Source: Fabrea salina (Eukaryota; Ciliophora; Heterotrichea; Heterotrichida; Fabreidae). Taken from it: a stretch of DNA of 64,000 bases. The stretch lies in NCBI GenBank assembly GCA_022984795.1, contig JALIHJ010000038.1, positions 62,001 through 126,000 on the forward strand, given 5' to 3'. Positions 27,633 to 36,599 of this stretch are shown piece after piece. A program made the translations under genes and the position numbers. The notes below the pieces were generated by a model. That model was not told the DNA's origin. It made no database searches and saw nothing but the letters and a program-made list of their open reading frames with translations. How positions within the stretch are numbered: the first letter of the stretch is position 1; each line of letters starts with the position of its first letter.

Positions 27633-28811
27633 ATGCTTAACAACTCCCAACTGGATCAAACTGTGCAAACTCTAGAAAACCCCAAAAGGTCACTGGAAGA
27701 ACTAGCATTCCTGTGTAGCTCGCTCAATGGACTCGAAGACATCAAGAAGTATTTAAAGTTATTAAACGAACTCGAAAAGAACCAACTATGCCGAGCTTTA
27801 ACTGTTTGGAGTTTTGATAAAAACGAAACAGTCATCCAAAAAGACCAAGTCTCTGAGCACTTGTGTGTGCTTTTAAAAGGAGCTGTTGAAGCCTATAAGG
27901 TTATTAACGACGGCACTTTGATGCAGGTCAACAAAATGAAGCAAGGCAAAGCTTTGGGTGAAAGGGAATTCATACAGAGTTCTCCGCAGAGTTTCACTTA
28001 CATTACTTCTAAAGTTTCAGTTTTTGTTGTTATTTCAAAAAGCAACTTTGATAGAATTCTAAAGCATTACATCCAGCAAGAACTCAACACCAAAGTCAGA
28101 TTCTTAGAAAACTTTTTACCTGGAATCAAAGACTACTCTCGGTTGCGCAAAGAAAAAATAGCTATTTCGATGAGCACTGAGATAGTTAAGCGGGGAGAGA
28201 TAGTAGTTAAGGAAGGTTCTATTATAGAGAACTTACTGATTATTCTGGAGGGTGACTGCATAGTTACCAAAGAAATCCCAGAAAAACTCCCTTTAGTGAT
28301 AGCAAAGTTAGGACCTGGGAACACCTACGGAGAAGACTGCGTTTTACTAGGAAAAAAAACTGACTACGACCTTAGAGTGGCATCTGACCACGTAACTTTG
28401 GGAATCCTTAAAAAAGTAGATGTTTACTCTACCTTTCCAGAGGAAGTTCTAGAAATCCTGAAGCAAAACCAAAAACTAAAACAAGCTCGCAGAGAAAAAC
28501 TAGTTAAGTACTCTTCAAAACGAACAAAAACTCCTAAAGTCATCAATCCAGTTGACAGAAAGTTCCCCTCAGCAACACCTGACGTGAGGAAAAAAATTGC
28601 TAGAATCATTAAACTAAAAGGAATCCCCCTTCCAGGCAGCATAAACAGACCTAGTTCTAGGTCCAAGAACTTCAAAGGCACCCTTGAAACCCTAAGAGAC
28701 TGCAACCCCAACCGACTCATCAGGGAAAATTACACAAAACTTTCTACTGAAAAAACTCCTCTGCACTTTAGAAGCAACTCTTTTAAAAGGCCTTTTGATA
28801 AGTCTTTTTAA
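27633..28811 (+). CDS. Protein with two cyclic-nucleotide-binding folds
   Basis: A 392-residue protein with two CNB-type beta barrels. The first (~60-145) runs ALTVWSFDKNETVIQKDQ, HLCVLLKGAVEAYK. The second (~185-275) has EIVVKEGSIIENLLIILEGD and GPGNTYGEDCVLLGKKTDYD. The phosphate-binding cassette lacks the canonical Arg of PKA regulatory subunits, so nucleotide binding is doubtful. The C-terminal ~110 residues are basic and Ser/Pro-rich. No kinase or inhibitor sequence is present, so it is unlike a PKA R subunit and closer to CNBD-type orphan proteins. ATG 27633 is preceded by AATAAAATTAA. Confidence 0.75.
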   Translation: MLNNSQLDQTVQTLENPKRSLEELAFLCSSLNGLEDIKKYLKLLNELEKNQLCRALTVWSFDKNETVIQKDQVSEHLCVLLKGAVEAYKVINDGTLMQVNKMKQGKALGEREFIQSSPQSFTYITSKVSVFVVISKSNFDRILKHYIQQELNTKVRFLENFLPGIKDYSRLRKEKIAISMSTEIVKRGEIVVKEGSIIENLLIILEGDCIVTKEIPEKLPLVIAKLGPGNTYGEDCVLLGKKTDYDLRVASDHVTLGILKKVDVYSTFPEEVLEILKQNQKLKQARREKLVKYSSKRTKTPKVINPVDRKFPSATPDVRKKIARIIKLKGIPLPGSINRPSSRSKNFKGTLETLRDCNPNRLIRENYTKLSTEKTPLHFRSNSFKRPFDKSF

Positions 28812-28815
28812 CATG

Positions 28816-30054
28816 TTATTTAGTCCAAATCACAGCAGAGTTGTTTTGGCCGCAATGAACACTTAAGACTTGTTTGTTGGCGTACCTTTTTAAAAGTTTA
28901 GGTCTGTCTTGGATGAGTCTTTTCTTGTTGCCCTGTTCTCCATGCTCGTTTCCGCCCCACGAGTACACAGCTCCTACATCCAACAAAGCTAAGCAGTGCT
29001 CTTTTCCGCACTCTACTTGCTTTACTTCTACGGGCTTCATTCCTTTTTCGTCGCTAACTACAAAGTTAGAAAGGTTCTGGATCTTAATCATGTTGGAAGA
29101 GTGTGTTAAGTACCCCAGTGCTAGTTGGCCTCTAGAGTTGAGTCCACACCCGTAGAGTTCTGTGCTTTCTCCGTCAGTTCCCACAAAGATGCTGAAGTAT
29201 TCCCCTGCAGCAGCTTTTTTTATACTTACGTTTTCAGGAGCCCTTAGAAAGTTAGGCTCGTAAGACACAGGTGCTGGGGCTCTGCCCATCCGTATCTCTA
29301 TATCTCCTAGTTGGTTTTTGTTGTTCCTTCCCCAGCCCATGATTTGTCCGTCTTCTAAAACTGCAACTGTGTGGTACTTCCCACAAGCTATGTCTGTGAC
29401 TTTTTTAGGGATCTTTTTGACTTGCAAAGGGTTGGGGTACCTGATCTCTAAGTAGGGACTGTCTAGTTGTCTTGCAAACTCTTCTTGTCCGCACTGCCCA
29501 AAAGTGTCATCTCCCATAGTGAAGACTTGCCCTTCTTTGTTCAAAGCTACAAAGTGATCTTCTCCTGTGGCTATTTTAGTGATGTTTTTCAGTGAAGGAA
29601 CCTTGCGTACTTTTGGGTTTTCTTCTAAGTCAAACCTCCACTGCCAAACCTCTCCTTTTTTGTTGAGGGCAAAAAGCACCTTTTTAGTCCACTTGAGATC
29701 AGTAAAGTTGCCTCTGGAGTGCAGGAGCTTGACTTCTCTGTGTTTGTCGTCAACATTTGGCAGCTTGCAAGCATTTAAAACAGGCTCTGGCCAAATGTAA
29801 ACATCTCCGTTTTCGTCTAGAGCTGTGGTGACTCCAGGTCCAAAACTCACACTTTTCAAGTTGGGTGATTTCTCAGATTTAAAATAAGATATGAGTTTAG
29901 GCGAAAAGTTACTGAAGTTGAGTAAATCTTCAGGGTGTCCTGGTCTGGGGTCGTACATTCCGTTTCCCCAAATGTGTAGGTAGTTGTGTTGTTTGGCACA
30001 GTAGCATAAGGCACTTGCGCCTCCTGCCATCCCTAGCATTTTCCAGAGTCTCAT
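28816..30054 (-). CDS. RCC1-repeat protein (RCC1L-like)
   Basis: A 412-residue seven-bladed RCC1-like propeller. Repeats are visible as VYIWPEPVLNA, GEVWQWRFDL, GQVFTMGDDTFGQCG, DGQIMGWGRNNKNQLGD, ELYGCGLNSRGQLALGY and AVYSWGGNEHGEQGNKKR. The N-terminus (MRLWKMLGMAGGASALCYCA) could be a mitochondrial or membrane leader, which with the size resembles RCC1L/Fmp25 rather than nuclear RCC1 (inference). ATG 30054 lies in AATAAAGATG. It is convergent with the CNB gene, 4 nt apart. Confidence 0.8.
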   Translation of the reverse strand: MRLWKMLGMAGGASALCYCAKQHNYLHIWGNGMYDPRPGHPEDLLNFSNFSPKLISYFKSEKSPNLKSVSFGPGVTTALDENGDVYIWPEPVLNACKLPNVDDKHREVKLLHSRGNFTDLKWTKKVLFALNKKGEVWQWRFDLEENPKVRKVPSLKNITKIATGEDHFVALNKEGQVFTMGDDTFGQCGQEEFARQLDSPYLEIRYPNPLQVKKIPKKVTDIACGKYHTVAVLEDGQIMGWGRNNKNQLGDIEIRMGRAPAPVSYEPNFLRAPENVSIKKAAAGEYFSIFVGTDGESTELYGCGLNSRGQLALGYLTHSSNMIKIQNLSNFVVSDEKGMKPVEVKQVECGKEHCLALLDVGAVYSWGGNEHGEQGNKKRLIQDRPKLLKRYANKQVLSVHCGQNNSAVIWTK

Positions 30055-30066
30055 CTTTATTAGTTA

Positions 30067-30357
30067 TTAGCCTCGGTGCTTCTTCATAATCTCTACGAAC
30101 TCTGCCAGTTGAATCACACCGTCTCCGTTAGTGTCAGCTTCTTTAATCATTTCTTTGATATCTTCATCAGAGACTCTTTCCTCTGCTGTCTGGCTCATGA
30201 CTGTTTGCAATTCTTCTGATTGAATGCAACCGTCTGAGTTTCTGTCGAACAGCTCGAAAAGTATGGAGAGCTTGGAGTCGTCGTTGTTTTCGTAGAACTC
30301 GAACATTGCATTTTTCAAGTCTTGAAGTTGAGTTTCGGATAAGGGTTGAACGGCCAT
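30067..30357 (-). CDS. Small two-EF-hand protein (array copy 1)
   Basis: A 96-residue protein with two EF-hands, loops DRNSDGCIQSEE and DTNGDGVIQLAE. It belongs with the three homologous units at 30471-30758, 30852-31024 and 31177-31452 but is the most diverged. It is about half a calmodulin; it may dimerise or act as a calcium-binding adaptor (inference). The ATG lies in TAATAAATG. Confidence 0.85.
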   Translation of the reverse strand: MAVQPLSETQLQDLKNAMFEFYENNDDSKLSILFELFDRNSDGCIQSEELQTVMSQTAEERVSDEDIKEMIKEADTNGDGVIQLAEFVEIMKKHRG

Positions 30358-30470
30358 TTATTAGTTAACCAAAGAACCTTATGAAATAATACGAGATCAG
30401 GAGCCATTACTTGAAGTTATTGGAAAGAGTTAAGGGTAAAAGGAGAATTACTTAAGCCTTGAGCCAAGAG

Positions 30471-30758
30471 TTAGCTACGCTTCTTAATTACTTCTATAAA
30501 CTCGGATAGCTGAATGACTCCGTCTCCATTGGTGTCAGCTTCTTTGATCTTTTCTTGGACTTCATCTTCGGAAAGTTTCTCATCAAAGACTTGCATAGCA
30601 ATAGCTTTTAATTCTTCTCCCTGGATGGCTCCGTCTCCATTCCTGTCCAGTATTCTAAATACTACTTCCAGGTTTGACTCGTCTTGGCTCTCCTCAAATG
30701 CTTTATAGGAATTTTTGAACTCTTGGATCTCGCTTTCGGTCAAAGGGTTGTTCGCCAT
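30471..30758 (-). CDS. Small two-EF-hand protein (array copy 2)
   Basis: A 95-residue paralogue. Loops are DRNGDGAIQGEE and DTNGDGVIQLSE, both with canonical acidic positions. The N-terminus (MANNPLTESEIQEFKNSYKA) is nearly the same as copy 4. The ATG lies in TTATAATAAATG. It is separated from copy 1 by ~110 bp with no recognisable feature. Confidence 0.88.
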   Translation of the reverse strand: MANNPLTESEIQEFKNSYKAFEESQDESNLEVVFRILDRNGDGAIQGEELKAIAMQVFDEKLSEDEVQEKIKEADTNGDGVIQLSEFIEVIKKRS

Positions 30759-30851
30759 TTATTATAAATTCTGCTGGTTTTTGAACTGAATAATGCCTTT
30801 CTCACTAGAAATATGGACCCAACTATGAAAAATCTTTAAGAGAAGTATTAT

Positions 30852-31024
30852 TTACCTTTCACTCTTAAGCTTCTCTATGAACTCGGATAGCTGTACGACT
30901 CCTTCTCCATTGGTGTCAGCCTTATTGATCTTCTCTTGGACTTCATCATCAGAAAGTTCCTCGCCTAAAACCTGTTTTAAAGCAGCCTTTAACTCTTCTT
31001 TTGAGGCTCCTCTCCCCCCCCCCC
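30852..31024 (-). pseudogene. Truncated EF-hand copy (array copy 3)
   Basis: Only the second half of the protein is recognisable: KEELKAALKQVLGEELSDDE, then VQEKINKADTNGEGVVQLSE and a tail ending KLKSER with TAA at 30854-30852. The first EF-hand and the start codon are absent. Homology breaks off at a run of 11 C (31014-31024). The second loop reads DTNGEGVVQLSE, with the usual D of DGV changed to E. Upstream, another G-rich patch lies at 31063-31075. It is a broken duplicate, or else the C run marks an assembly problem. Confidence 0.7.
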
Positions 31025-31176
31025 TTGAAGGTTTTAGGGAATTTTGGGCTTGGGTCCTTTAAGGGGGGCGGGCGCTATATAAAAAGTTTTTAAAAGATGA
31101 TCAATACCTTCACTTAAACAAAAAACTCCCAGTTTAGAGGCTTACACAACTTACACAGATTACCATAAATAGATAA

Positions 31177-31452
31177 TTACCTATCATTCTTAACTTTCTC
31201 TATGAACTCGGATAGCTGAATGACTCCGTCTCCATTGGTGTCAGCTTCTTTGATCCTCTCTTGGACTTCTTCATCAGAAGCATCCTCAGATAAAATCCGT
31301 CTTAACTCTTCTGCCTGAATGACTCCGTCCCCATTCTTGTCAAGTATTTTAAATACTACTTCCAGGTTGGACTCGTCTCCGCCCCTTATGAATGCTTTAT
31401 AGGAACTTTTGATCTCTTGGATCTCGCTTTCAGTTAAAGGGTTGTCTGCCAT
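31177..31452 (-). CDS. Small two-EF-hand protein (array copy 4)
   Basis: A 91-residue paralogue beginning MADNPLTESEIQEIKSSYKA. Loops are DKNGDGVIQAEE and DTNGDGVIQLSE. It is slightly shorter than copy 2 between the EF-hands. The ATG lies in TTATAATAAATG. It is divergent to the basic protein gene whose ATG is at 31525 (or 31489). Confidence 0.88.
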   Translation of the reverse strand: MADNPLTESEIQEIKSSYKAFIRGGDESNLEVVFKILDKNGDGVIQAEELRRILSEDASDEEVQERIKEADTNGDGVIQLSEFIEKVKNDR

Positions 31453-31524
31453 TTATTATAATTCCACTAAGTTTAAAACCGTCAGATAATGCTTTTTCAT
31501 GCCAAATTAAATAGTACGTTAAAT

Positions 31525-32016
31525 ATGAATTCAAACATTCCAAGTTTAAAACGTAAGAGAACTATTAAAGACGAAATAGCCAAGAAAAGGGCCAAACCTT
31601 CTTTAGAACCTCCACAAATGTGCACTCCCAACACAGTGATCAAGCAAAAAAGACTCAGACGCAAAAGCAAGCCTAAAGCTTCACCACTTTTACTCACAAT
31701 GACCCCTAAGGCCTCACACCTAGTCCAAACTCCCCAAACAGCTCCTCAGAACAAACTGAAGTTTTCGCCTTCAAAAGAAAACACACCTTCGCGTCTAAAG
31801 CAACCAACTGTAGTCAATTCGAAAAGCGCTAAGAACTTATTCTTTGCTAGGTCTTTCCACACTACAGGCTACACACACCAAGACACAGAAAACCAAGAAG
31901 TCGAAGTTAACGAAAGCAACTCCCTCAACAACAGCTTCAGCAGCTACAACACCAGTGTGCTGAACTACCGGTTGTTTACTACTCCTATCAGGGAAAAGGT
32001 TTTTAAGTTTAAGTAA
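31525..32016 (+). CDS. Basic Ser/Thr-Pro-rich protein, possibly nuclear
   Basis: 163 residues from ATG 31525 (context GTTAAATATG), or 175 from ATG 31489. Unrecognised. Very basic N-terminal half with probable nuclear-localisation clusters (LKRKRTIKDEIAKKRAK, KQKRLRRKSKPK) and repeated TP/SP sites (CTPNT, MTPKA, QTPQTAP, FSPSKENTPS) typical of cyclin-dependent-kinase targets (inference). The last ~40 residues are Asn/Ser-rich. Its stop TAA overlaps the first possible ATG of fimbrin (TAATG). Confidence 0.6.
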   Translation: MNSNIPSLKRKRTIKDEIAKKRAKPSLEPPQMCTPNTVIKQKRLRRKSKPKASPLLLTMTPKASHLVQTPQTAPQNKLKFSPSKENTPSRLKQPTVVNSKSAKNLFFARSFHTTGYTHQDTENQEVEVNESNSLNNSFSSYNTSVLNYRLFTTPIREKVFKFK

Positions 32017-32030
32017 TGGGTGATAAAAAT

Positions 32031-33911
32031 ATGGAAGGCGAAGAAGAACAAAAGGGGTACAAACGCCCTGAATACCAAGTAGACTACAACTTGCAGAAAG
32101 AGTTCAACCCTGTGGACTTCCAGATATTCCAAAACATCTTTGGTGCTTACGACCCAGAAAGGAAAGGAAACATCCAGAAAGCAGACTTCAAAGACATGAT
32201 GGCCTCTTTAGGAATAAGAGACGCAGCTGAGTCAGAAGCCACTGAAATCCTCAACAGAGTTGAAGACCACAAAGAAGACTCACTTAACTTCGAGAACTTC
32301 CTTAACATTTTTAAGGGTCTTAAGGTCTCTGACGCTGTGAAGCAAGAACTCCGAACTAAAGCTGGCAACATCACTCAAGTGCTGCGAGTCCACGGAACAA
32401 TTCATTCTTACAACCACGAAGAAAAATCTGCTTTTGTGCAAATCATAAACCACTACTTAGCAGGTGACGAGGAAATCAACTACATGATGCCTATGAACCC
32501 CGACAACGAAGACCTCTTCGACAACTGCGTAAGTGGAATTTTGCTTTGCAAGTTAATCAATTGTGCTTCCCCTGGAACCATCTTTGAAAAAGCAATTAAC
32601 GCTAAGCAGAACATTAACATTTTCCAAACTAAAGAAAACCTCAACCTTGCCCTTAATGCAGCTAAGTCAATTGGGTGTACTGTGGTGTCTATATTCCCAG
32701 AGTCCATCATAGAGAAAAAAGAGCACCTTGTGCTGGGGCTTATCTGGCAGATCATCAAAATTTTGATGCTGAGCAGCATTAACTTAAAGGCCCACCCTGA
32801 GTTGGTTAAACTAGTTAAAGAAAACGAAGAGCTCACTGACTTACTTAAGTTGCCCCCTGAAGAGCTCTTAATGAGGTGGGTTAACTACCACTTGCAGAAG
32901 TCAGGCAGCTCCAGAAGGATCAGCAACTTTTCAAGTGACGTAAAAGACTGTGAGTGCTACGCAATTCTGCTCAATTCTATAGACCCTGAGTCCTGCACTA
33001 AGGATGCCATTCAAGAACAAGACTTGAACGCCAGAGCTGAAAAAGTTATTGAAAACTCAAAGAAACTAGGAGTAGACACCTTTACTAGGTCTTCTGACTT
33101 ACTAAGTGGAAACAACAAGCTGCACCTTATTTTTGCAGCTGCTATATTCAACACCAACCCAGGTTTGTACGCAACCGAAGAGGAACTCTACGAAGCTGCA
33201 GCTCTGATTGAAGACGACGTAGAAGGAACCCGTGAAGAGCGTGCTTTTAGAATGTGGATTAACTCTTTAGGCATAGAGAACTTATACATCAACAACCTTT
33301 ACGAAGACGTAAAAGACGGACTTGCTCTTCTGAAGGTACTGGACAAGGTGGAACCCGGAATTGTTGACTGGAAAAGAGTGGAAGCCAAACCCAACCACCG
33401 ACTCAAGGTAATTTCCAATGGGAACCTTGTAATTGAGTGCGGCAAAAAACTCAACTTCAAACTAATTGGCCTAGGAGGAACCGACATCGTAGACGGAAAC
33501 AAGAAACTTATTTTAGGGTATGTGTGGCAGTTAGTTAGACACGCTACTCTTAAAATCATAGGAGAAATGACTGAAGAAGGCATGGTTAAGTGGGCTAACT
33601 CTCGGGTTGGAGACATTCAGATCAGTAGTTTCAGAGACAAGTCCATCAGCACAGGAGTCTTTTTGATAAAGCTCCTAGCAAGTATTGAACCTCGCGCTAT
33701 CAACTGGGAAATAGTTACTGAGGGAGAAACCGAAGAAGACAAAGAAGTCAACGCTAAGTACGCCATTTCAGTTGCTAGGAAACTGGGAGCTTCTGTGTTC
33801 TGCACCTGGGAGGACTTGGGTGAGGTGAACCCCAAGATGGTCATGACTTTCATAGCTGCAGCTATTAAGTTGACTGAAACTCCTCAGCAAGAAGAAGTTA
33901 AGCAGGATTAA
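32031..33911 (+). CDS. Fimbrin/plastin actin-bundling protein
   Basis: A 626-residue fimbrin. An N-terminal EF-hand-like region (FQIFQNIFGAYDPERKGNIQ, residues ~25-95) precedes four calponin-homology domains in two actin-binding pairs: CH1 about 125-250 (YLAGDEEINYMMP, ISGILLCKLINCASPGTI), CH2 about 280-385, CH3 about 400-510 (EERAFRMWINSLGI, DGLALLKVLDKVEPG) and CH4 about 520-620 (VKWANSRVGD, ISTGVFLIKLLASIEP). It cross-links actin filaments. Two in-frame starts exist: ATG 32016 overlaps the previous stop, while 32031 follows GATAAAAAT and is preferred. Convergent with the 33919 gene, 7 nt apart. Confidence 0.93.
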   Translation: MEGEEEQKGYKRPEYQVDYNLQKEFNPVDFQIFQNIFGAYDPERKGNIQKADFKDMMASLGIRDAAESEATEILNRVEDHKEDSLNFENFLNIFKGLKVSDAVKQELRTKAGNITQVLRVHGTIHSYNHEEKSAFVQIINHYLAGDEEINYMMPMNPDNEDLFDNCVSGILLCKLINCASPGTIFEKAINAKQNINIFQTKENLNLALNAAKSIGCTVVSIFPESIIEKKEHLVLGLIWQIIKILMLSSINLKAHPELVKLVKENEELTDLLKLPPEELLMRWVNYHLQKSGSSRRISNFSSDVKDCECYAILLNSIDPESCTKDAIQEQDLNARAEKVIENSKKLGVDTFTRSSDLLSGNNKLHLIFAAAIFNTNPGLYATEEELYEAAALIEDDVEGTREERAFRMWINSLGIENLYINNLYEDVKDGLALLKVLDKVEPGIVDWKRVEAKPNHRLKVISNGNLVIECGKKLNFKLIGLGGTDIVDGNKKLILGYVWQLVRHATLKIIGEMTEEGMVKWANSRVGDIQISSFRDKSISTGVFLIKLLASIEPRAINWEIVTEGETEEDKEVNAKYAISVARKLGASVFCTWEDLGEVNPKMVMTFIAAAIKLTETPQQEEVKQD

Positions 33912-33918
33912 GTTATCT

Positions 33919-34455
33919 TTAAAAGAATTGGGTTTTTCTGGTTTCGAAAAGTAAGTTTTTAAACTGGAGTTTTTGAAGCACACTTAACTTGCTGATGAGG
34001 GATACTGAGTTTTGGAGGTTTTGGGTCCAGTTGGTAGGCCTTTTGGCGGGAACTTTAGTTCCAGTTGGTTTTTCTAGTAACTTCCCAATGGTTTCTTTGA
34101 GGTACTCTAAGTTAAGGTAGAGTCTTTTAAGGTCGTAAAGCTTGTCGGTTTTGTGCTTTTCAGACAAAACTTGGAAGAGTTTTGCGAATTGGGGAGAGTT
34201 TTTGAGTTCCTTCAGAGCTTGAAGTGTTTTGTTTTCTTTAAGGGTTTTTATGTAGTTGTCCAAAGTTTTAAAGTAGTTTTGGACGAACTGGTGGTAGTTT
34301 TTGGTTGACTCGTGGTCTTTTGTTTGGGCTTTAGTGGGTTTCTTTATTTGCTTTTCGCGCCTAGCAAACCCACTTGTGTAAAGGCCTAGTTCCACCTTAA
34401 CTAAGTTCAGTGCAGGCTTTTGCTTTCCCATATTGAAACTTACAAAGGGACCCAT
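33919..34455 (-). CDS. Uncharacterised basic helical protein
   Basis: Unrecognised. From ATG 34455 it is 178 residues; ATG 34431 (MGKQKPALNLVKVELGLY) is an alternative start. Lys-rich helical sequence with repeated amphipathic segments (FVQNYFKTLDNYIKTLKENK, LKRLYLNLEYLKETIGKLL). No membrane span. It is divergent to the PIG-F-like gene with only 8 bp between starts if 34455 is used. Confidence 0.55.
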   Translation of the reverse strand: MGPFVSFNMGKQKPALNLVKVELGLYTSGFARREKQIKKPTKAQTKDHESTKNYHQFVQNYFKTLDNYIKTLKENKTLQALKELKNSPQFAKLFQVLSEKHKTDKLYDLKRLYLNLEYLKETIGKLLEKPTGTKVPAKRPTNWTQNLQNSVSLISKLSVLQKLQFKNLLFETRKTQFF

Positions 34456-34463
34456 ACATAAAT

Positions 34464-34972
34464 ATGCTAGATAAAGTATCACCGTACACCTTAGCACTTA
34501 AAGCTTGCTCTTGGGCTTTTTGCCTGAGCTTGTTTAGTTTCTACTCAGATACAACTAGGTTCTTGATATCTTTTGTTTTCTCTTACTTGCCTTTTTACCT
34601 TTTAGTGTTTACAAGAATGAACCGGAAGCTCCCTCCCCTTTCAAGCATCTACGATAGCCTTTCAAAGGGTTCCCTACAGCTAATTGTTGTAGTGGTACTT
34701 TTAGGTGCTTCTATTGAGTAATTATTACAATAGGTTTGCAGCTTCTGTGGATGAGTAGTTTGTTGTGGCTGTACGTAGTGGTTCCTAACGCCTTAAAGGG
34801 AAGTTTTGAAGCGCCTGAAAAAGCTACGGTAGCTGCTGCAATCTTAGCTGTGACCCAGCTCCCTCTTGACTGGGATTTAGAAGTGCCCTGGCAAGTTTAC
34901 CCATACCCGATCATATTTGCTACAGAAATCGGGCATACTTTGGGACTCTTATTCAAACTATTAACTAGTTAA
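34464..34972 (+). CDS. PIGF: PIG-F/GPI11-like GPI-anchor synthesis protein, halves in two frames
   Basis: The first frame (34464-34721) has three hydrophobic spans ending SLQLIVVVVLLGASIE, like the LFGAP block of PIG-F. The second frame (to 34972) has LPLDWDLEVPWQVYPYPIIF and GHTLGLLFKL, the hallmark C-terminus of PIG-F, a partner needed to add ethanolamine phosphate to GPI precursors in the ER. The halves differ by two bases in frame. A 16-nt GT...AG candidate with A at position 10 (34718-34733) removes the stop but leaves the frame off by one, so a further indel or a non-standard intron must be involved. Convergent with S1P lyase at zero distance (TAATTA). Confidence 0.7.
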
Positions 34973-36532
34973 TTACGCTGTAAACAAGCAGTCTAAAAAG
35001 TGATGAAGCATTCCTCCCAAAATTTGTTTATCAGGAACTTGAGTTGCCATTCCGTACATTGCAGCTTTTTCGTAGTTGTTAGGGTCAGGGTCGCTTTCTA
35101 CCTTGTGGACTGCTTTTTTCAAGTCCTCAACAAAAGCTTCTACTTCTCCGCAGTTAGCATAAGTCACACAGAAATGCAGAGAAGTAGGATACTGCAAGTA
35201 GTTTAAAGACCAGCCTCCTATCTCAACCATCGCGTCTGCTATTGCGTGCACGTTTACAATGTCTGAGTTAAAAGCCACCACGTTCATTTTAGGGTTTCCC
35301 AAAACTTTAAGTTGTGGAATTTCTGAGATGCTCTCTTTGAGGTAGGCAGCAGATTTCATAATGGCCGCAGTGCACTTTACGTACTCGTTTTTGCCAAAGT
35401 GCATAAGCACTGCCCAACTCCCAGCTGCAATTGCTCCGTTTCTAGAACCTGCAATTGTTGGAGTGGCGTATATTCCTCCGGTCCAGTCTGGGGAACTGTA
35501 GTACTGGAGACGTCTTAACTCAGGCGAGTTGTACATAACTACAGATACTCCTTTAGGAGTGTACCCGTACTTGTGGGGGTCGCAGGAAATCGAAGTAACT
35601 CCGGTTACTCTGAAGTCAAAGGGTTCAATCGAATAGCCTGCCTCCTCCATAAAAGGGAGCAAATAGCCTCCTAAACAAGCGTCAATGTGGAAGTTAATGC
35701 CTTGTGAGTGTGCTAGTTTACCTAGTTCTTCTAAAGGATCCAATACTCCAGAAGCGTAGTTAGGTGCACTGCCCACCAACACTACAGTGTTTCTGTTGAT
35801 TTTTTTCTTAGCTTCTTTGAGCTTTATTTGTTGGGTGTTTTTGTCGGATTCTACGTACCTTATTTTCATTCCTAGGTAGTAAGCAGCTTTTTCAAAGGCT
35901 ACGTGGGCAGTTCTGCAGCAAACTATTTCTGGAGTTTTAATTCCTTTGAGCTTGCCCCACTCTCTGTAAGCTAGCATTGCCATAAGGATACTTTCAGTGC
36001 CCCCGCTAGTCATTACTCCGCAGGCCTTTTCTCCCCCTTTGTAAAGCTCAATGGTCATTTGCACGATTTCGCTTTCCATCTGACGTATGCAAGGGAAAAT
36101 ATCAGGGTGCAAAGGATTAGCCACTATAAACTTCTTCATTACTTGGGCTGCCAAGTCGTAAACTTTAGAATCCCCGTAGTAAACAGCTCCAGAAATTCTG
36201 TTTTGGTTTGTCAAGTTTAAGTCCCTTATGTGCCAAGCCTCAACTTGCTTAAGGACCTGTTCTTCACTAAGTCCTTTTAAAGGCATCTGGAGTGTTCTGT
36301 TTTCTCTGTGCTTAAACAGTGCTTCTTGAAAAGCCTTTTTAACCTTTTCCTCTTCACTCTGGAGTTGTTCCTTAAACTTGCCGAACTTCAGCAAAACTCT
36401 GACTACTCTTGCTTTTAAATATGCAAATAAACCTTCATCCCTTACCACACTTATAAAGTCAGGCAACTTCAGCAAAAAGCAAGTTCCTAAAACTGAAACA
36501 ATCGCCACACGAATCTCTCCATCAGTCACCAT
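34973..36532 (-). CDS. SGPL1: Sphingosine-1-phosphate lyase
   Basis: A 519-residue PLP enzyme of the group II decarboxylase fold. It cleaves sphingosine-1-phosphate to ethanolamine phosphate and a fatty aldehyde. An N-terminal membrane anchor (RVAIVSVLGTCFLLKL) precedes ACGVMTSGGTESILMAMLAY, HIDACLGGYLLPF, and SCDPHKYGYTPKG with the PLP-binding lysine. The tail has PSSLHFC-like YPTSLHFCVTYAN. The product ethanolamine phosphate feeds phosphatidylethanolamine, from which PIG-F's pathway takes its phosphoethanolamine; it sits next to PIG-F, which may be chance. The computed frame starts at TTG; ATG 36532 is chosen. Confidence 0.95.
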   Translation of the reverse strand: MVTDGEIRVAIVSVLGTCFLLKLPDFISVVRDEGLFAYLKARVVRVLLKFGKFKEQLQSEEEKVKKAFQEALFKHRENRTLQMPLKGLSEEQVLKQVEAWHIRDLNLTNQNRISGAVYYGDSKVYDLAAQVMKKFIVANPLHPDIFPCIRQMESEIVQMTIELYKGGEKACGVMTSGGTESILMAMLAYREWGKLKGIKTPEIVCCRTAHVAFEKAAYYLGMKIRYVESDKNTQQIKLKEAKKKINRNTVVLVGSAPNYASGVLDPLEELGKLAHSQGINFHIDACLGGYLLPFMEEAGYSIEPFDFRVTGVTSISCDPHKYGYTPKGVSVVMYNSPELRRLQYYSSPDWTGGIYATPTIAGSRNGAIAAGSWAVLMHFGKNEYVKCTAAIMKSAAYLKESISEIPQLKVLGNPKMNVVAFNSDIVNVHAIADAMVEIGGWSLNYLQYPTSLHFCVTYANCGEVEAFVEDLKKAVHKVESDPDPNNYEKAAMYGMATQVPDKQILGGMLHHFLDCLFTA

Positions 36533-36599
36533 AATTATGCCTAGTTGCCACTGAACACTCAAGTTTATACTATCTAACTAACTAGCAATCTTAAATATG

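Larger units (their letters stand above)
30067..31452 (-). repeat. Tandem array of four EF-hand genes
   Basis: Three intact genes and one fragment, all on the minus strand, share the block PLTESEIQE near the start and ADTNGDGVIQLSEFIE near the end, with DNA almost identical over the last ~60 bases of each unit. They look like products of tandem duplication. Confidence 0.85.

Noticed and set aside
31014-31075. C-run and G-patch as telomere or chromosome breakage site
   Set aside because: No telomere-type repeat units are present and genes continue on both sides.
30067-31452. CRISPR-like regular repeat spacing in the EF-hand array
   Set aside because: The repeats are protein-coding paralogues of ~280 bp, not short repeats with unique spacers.
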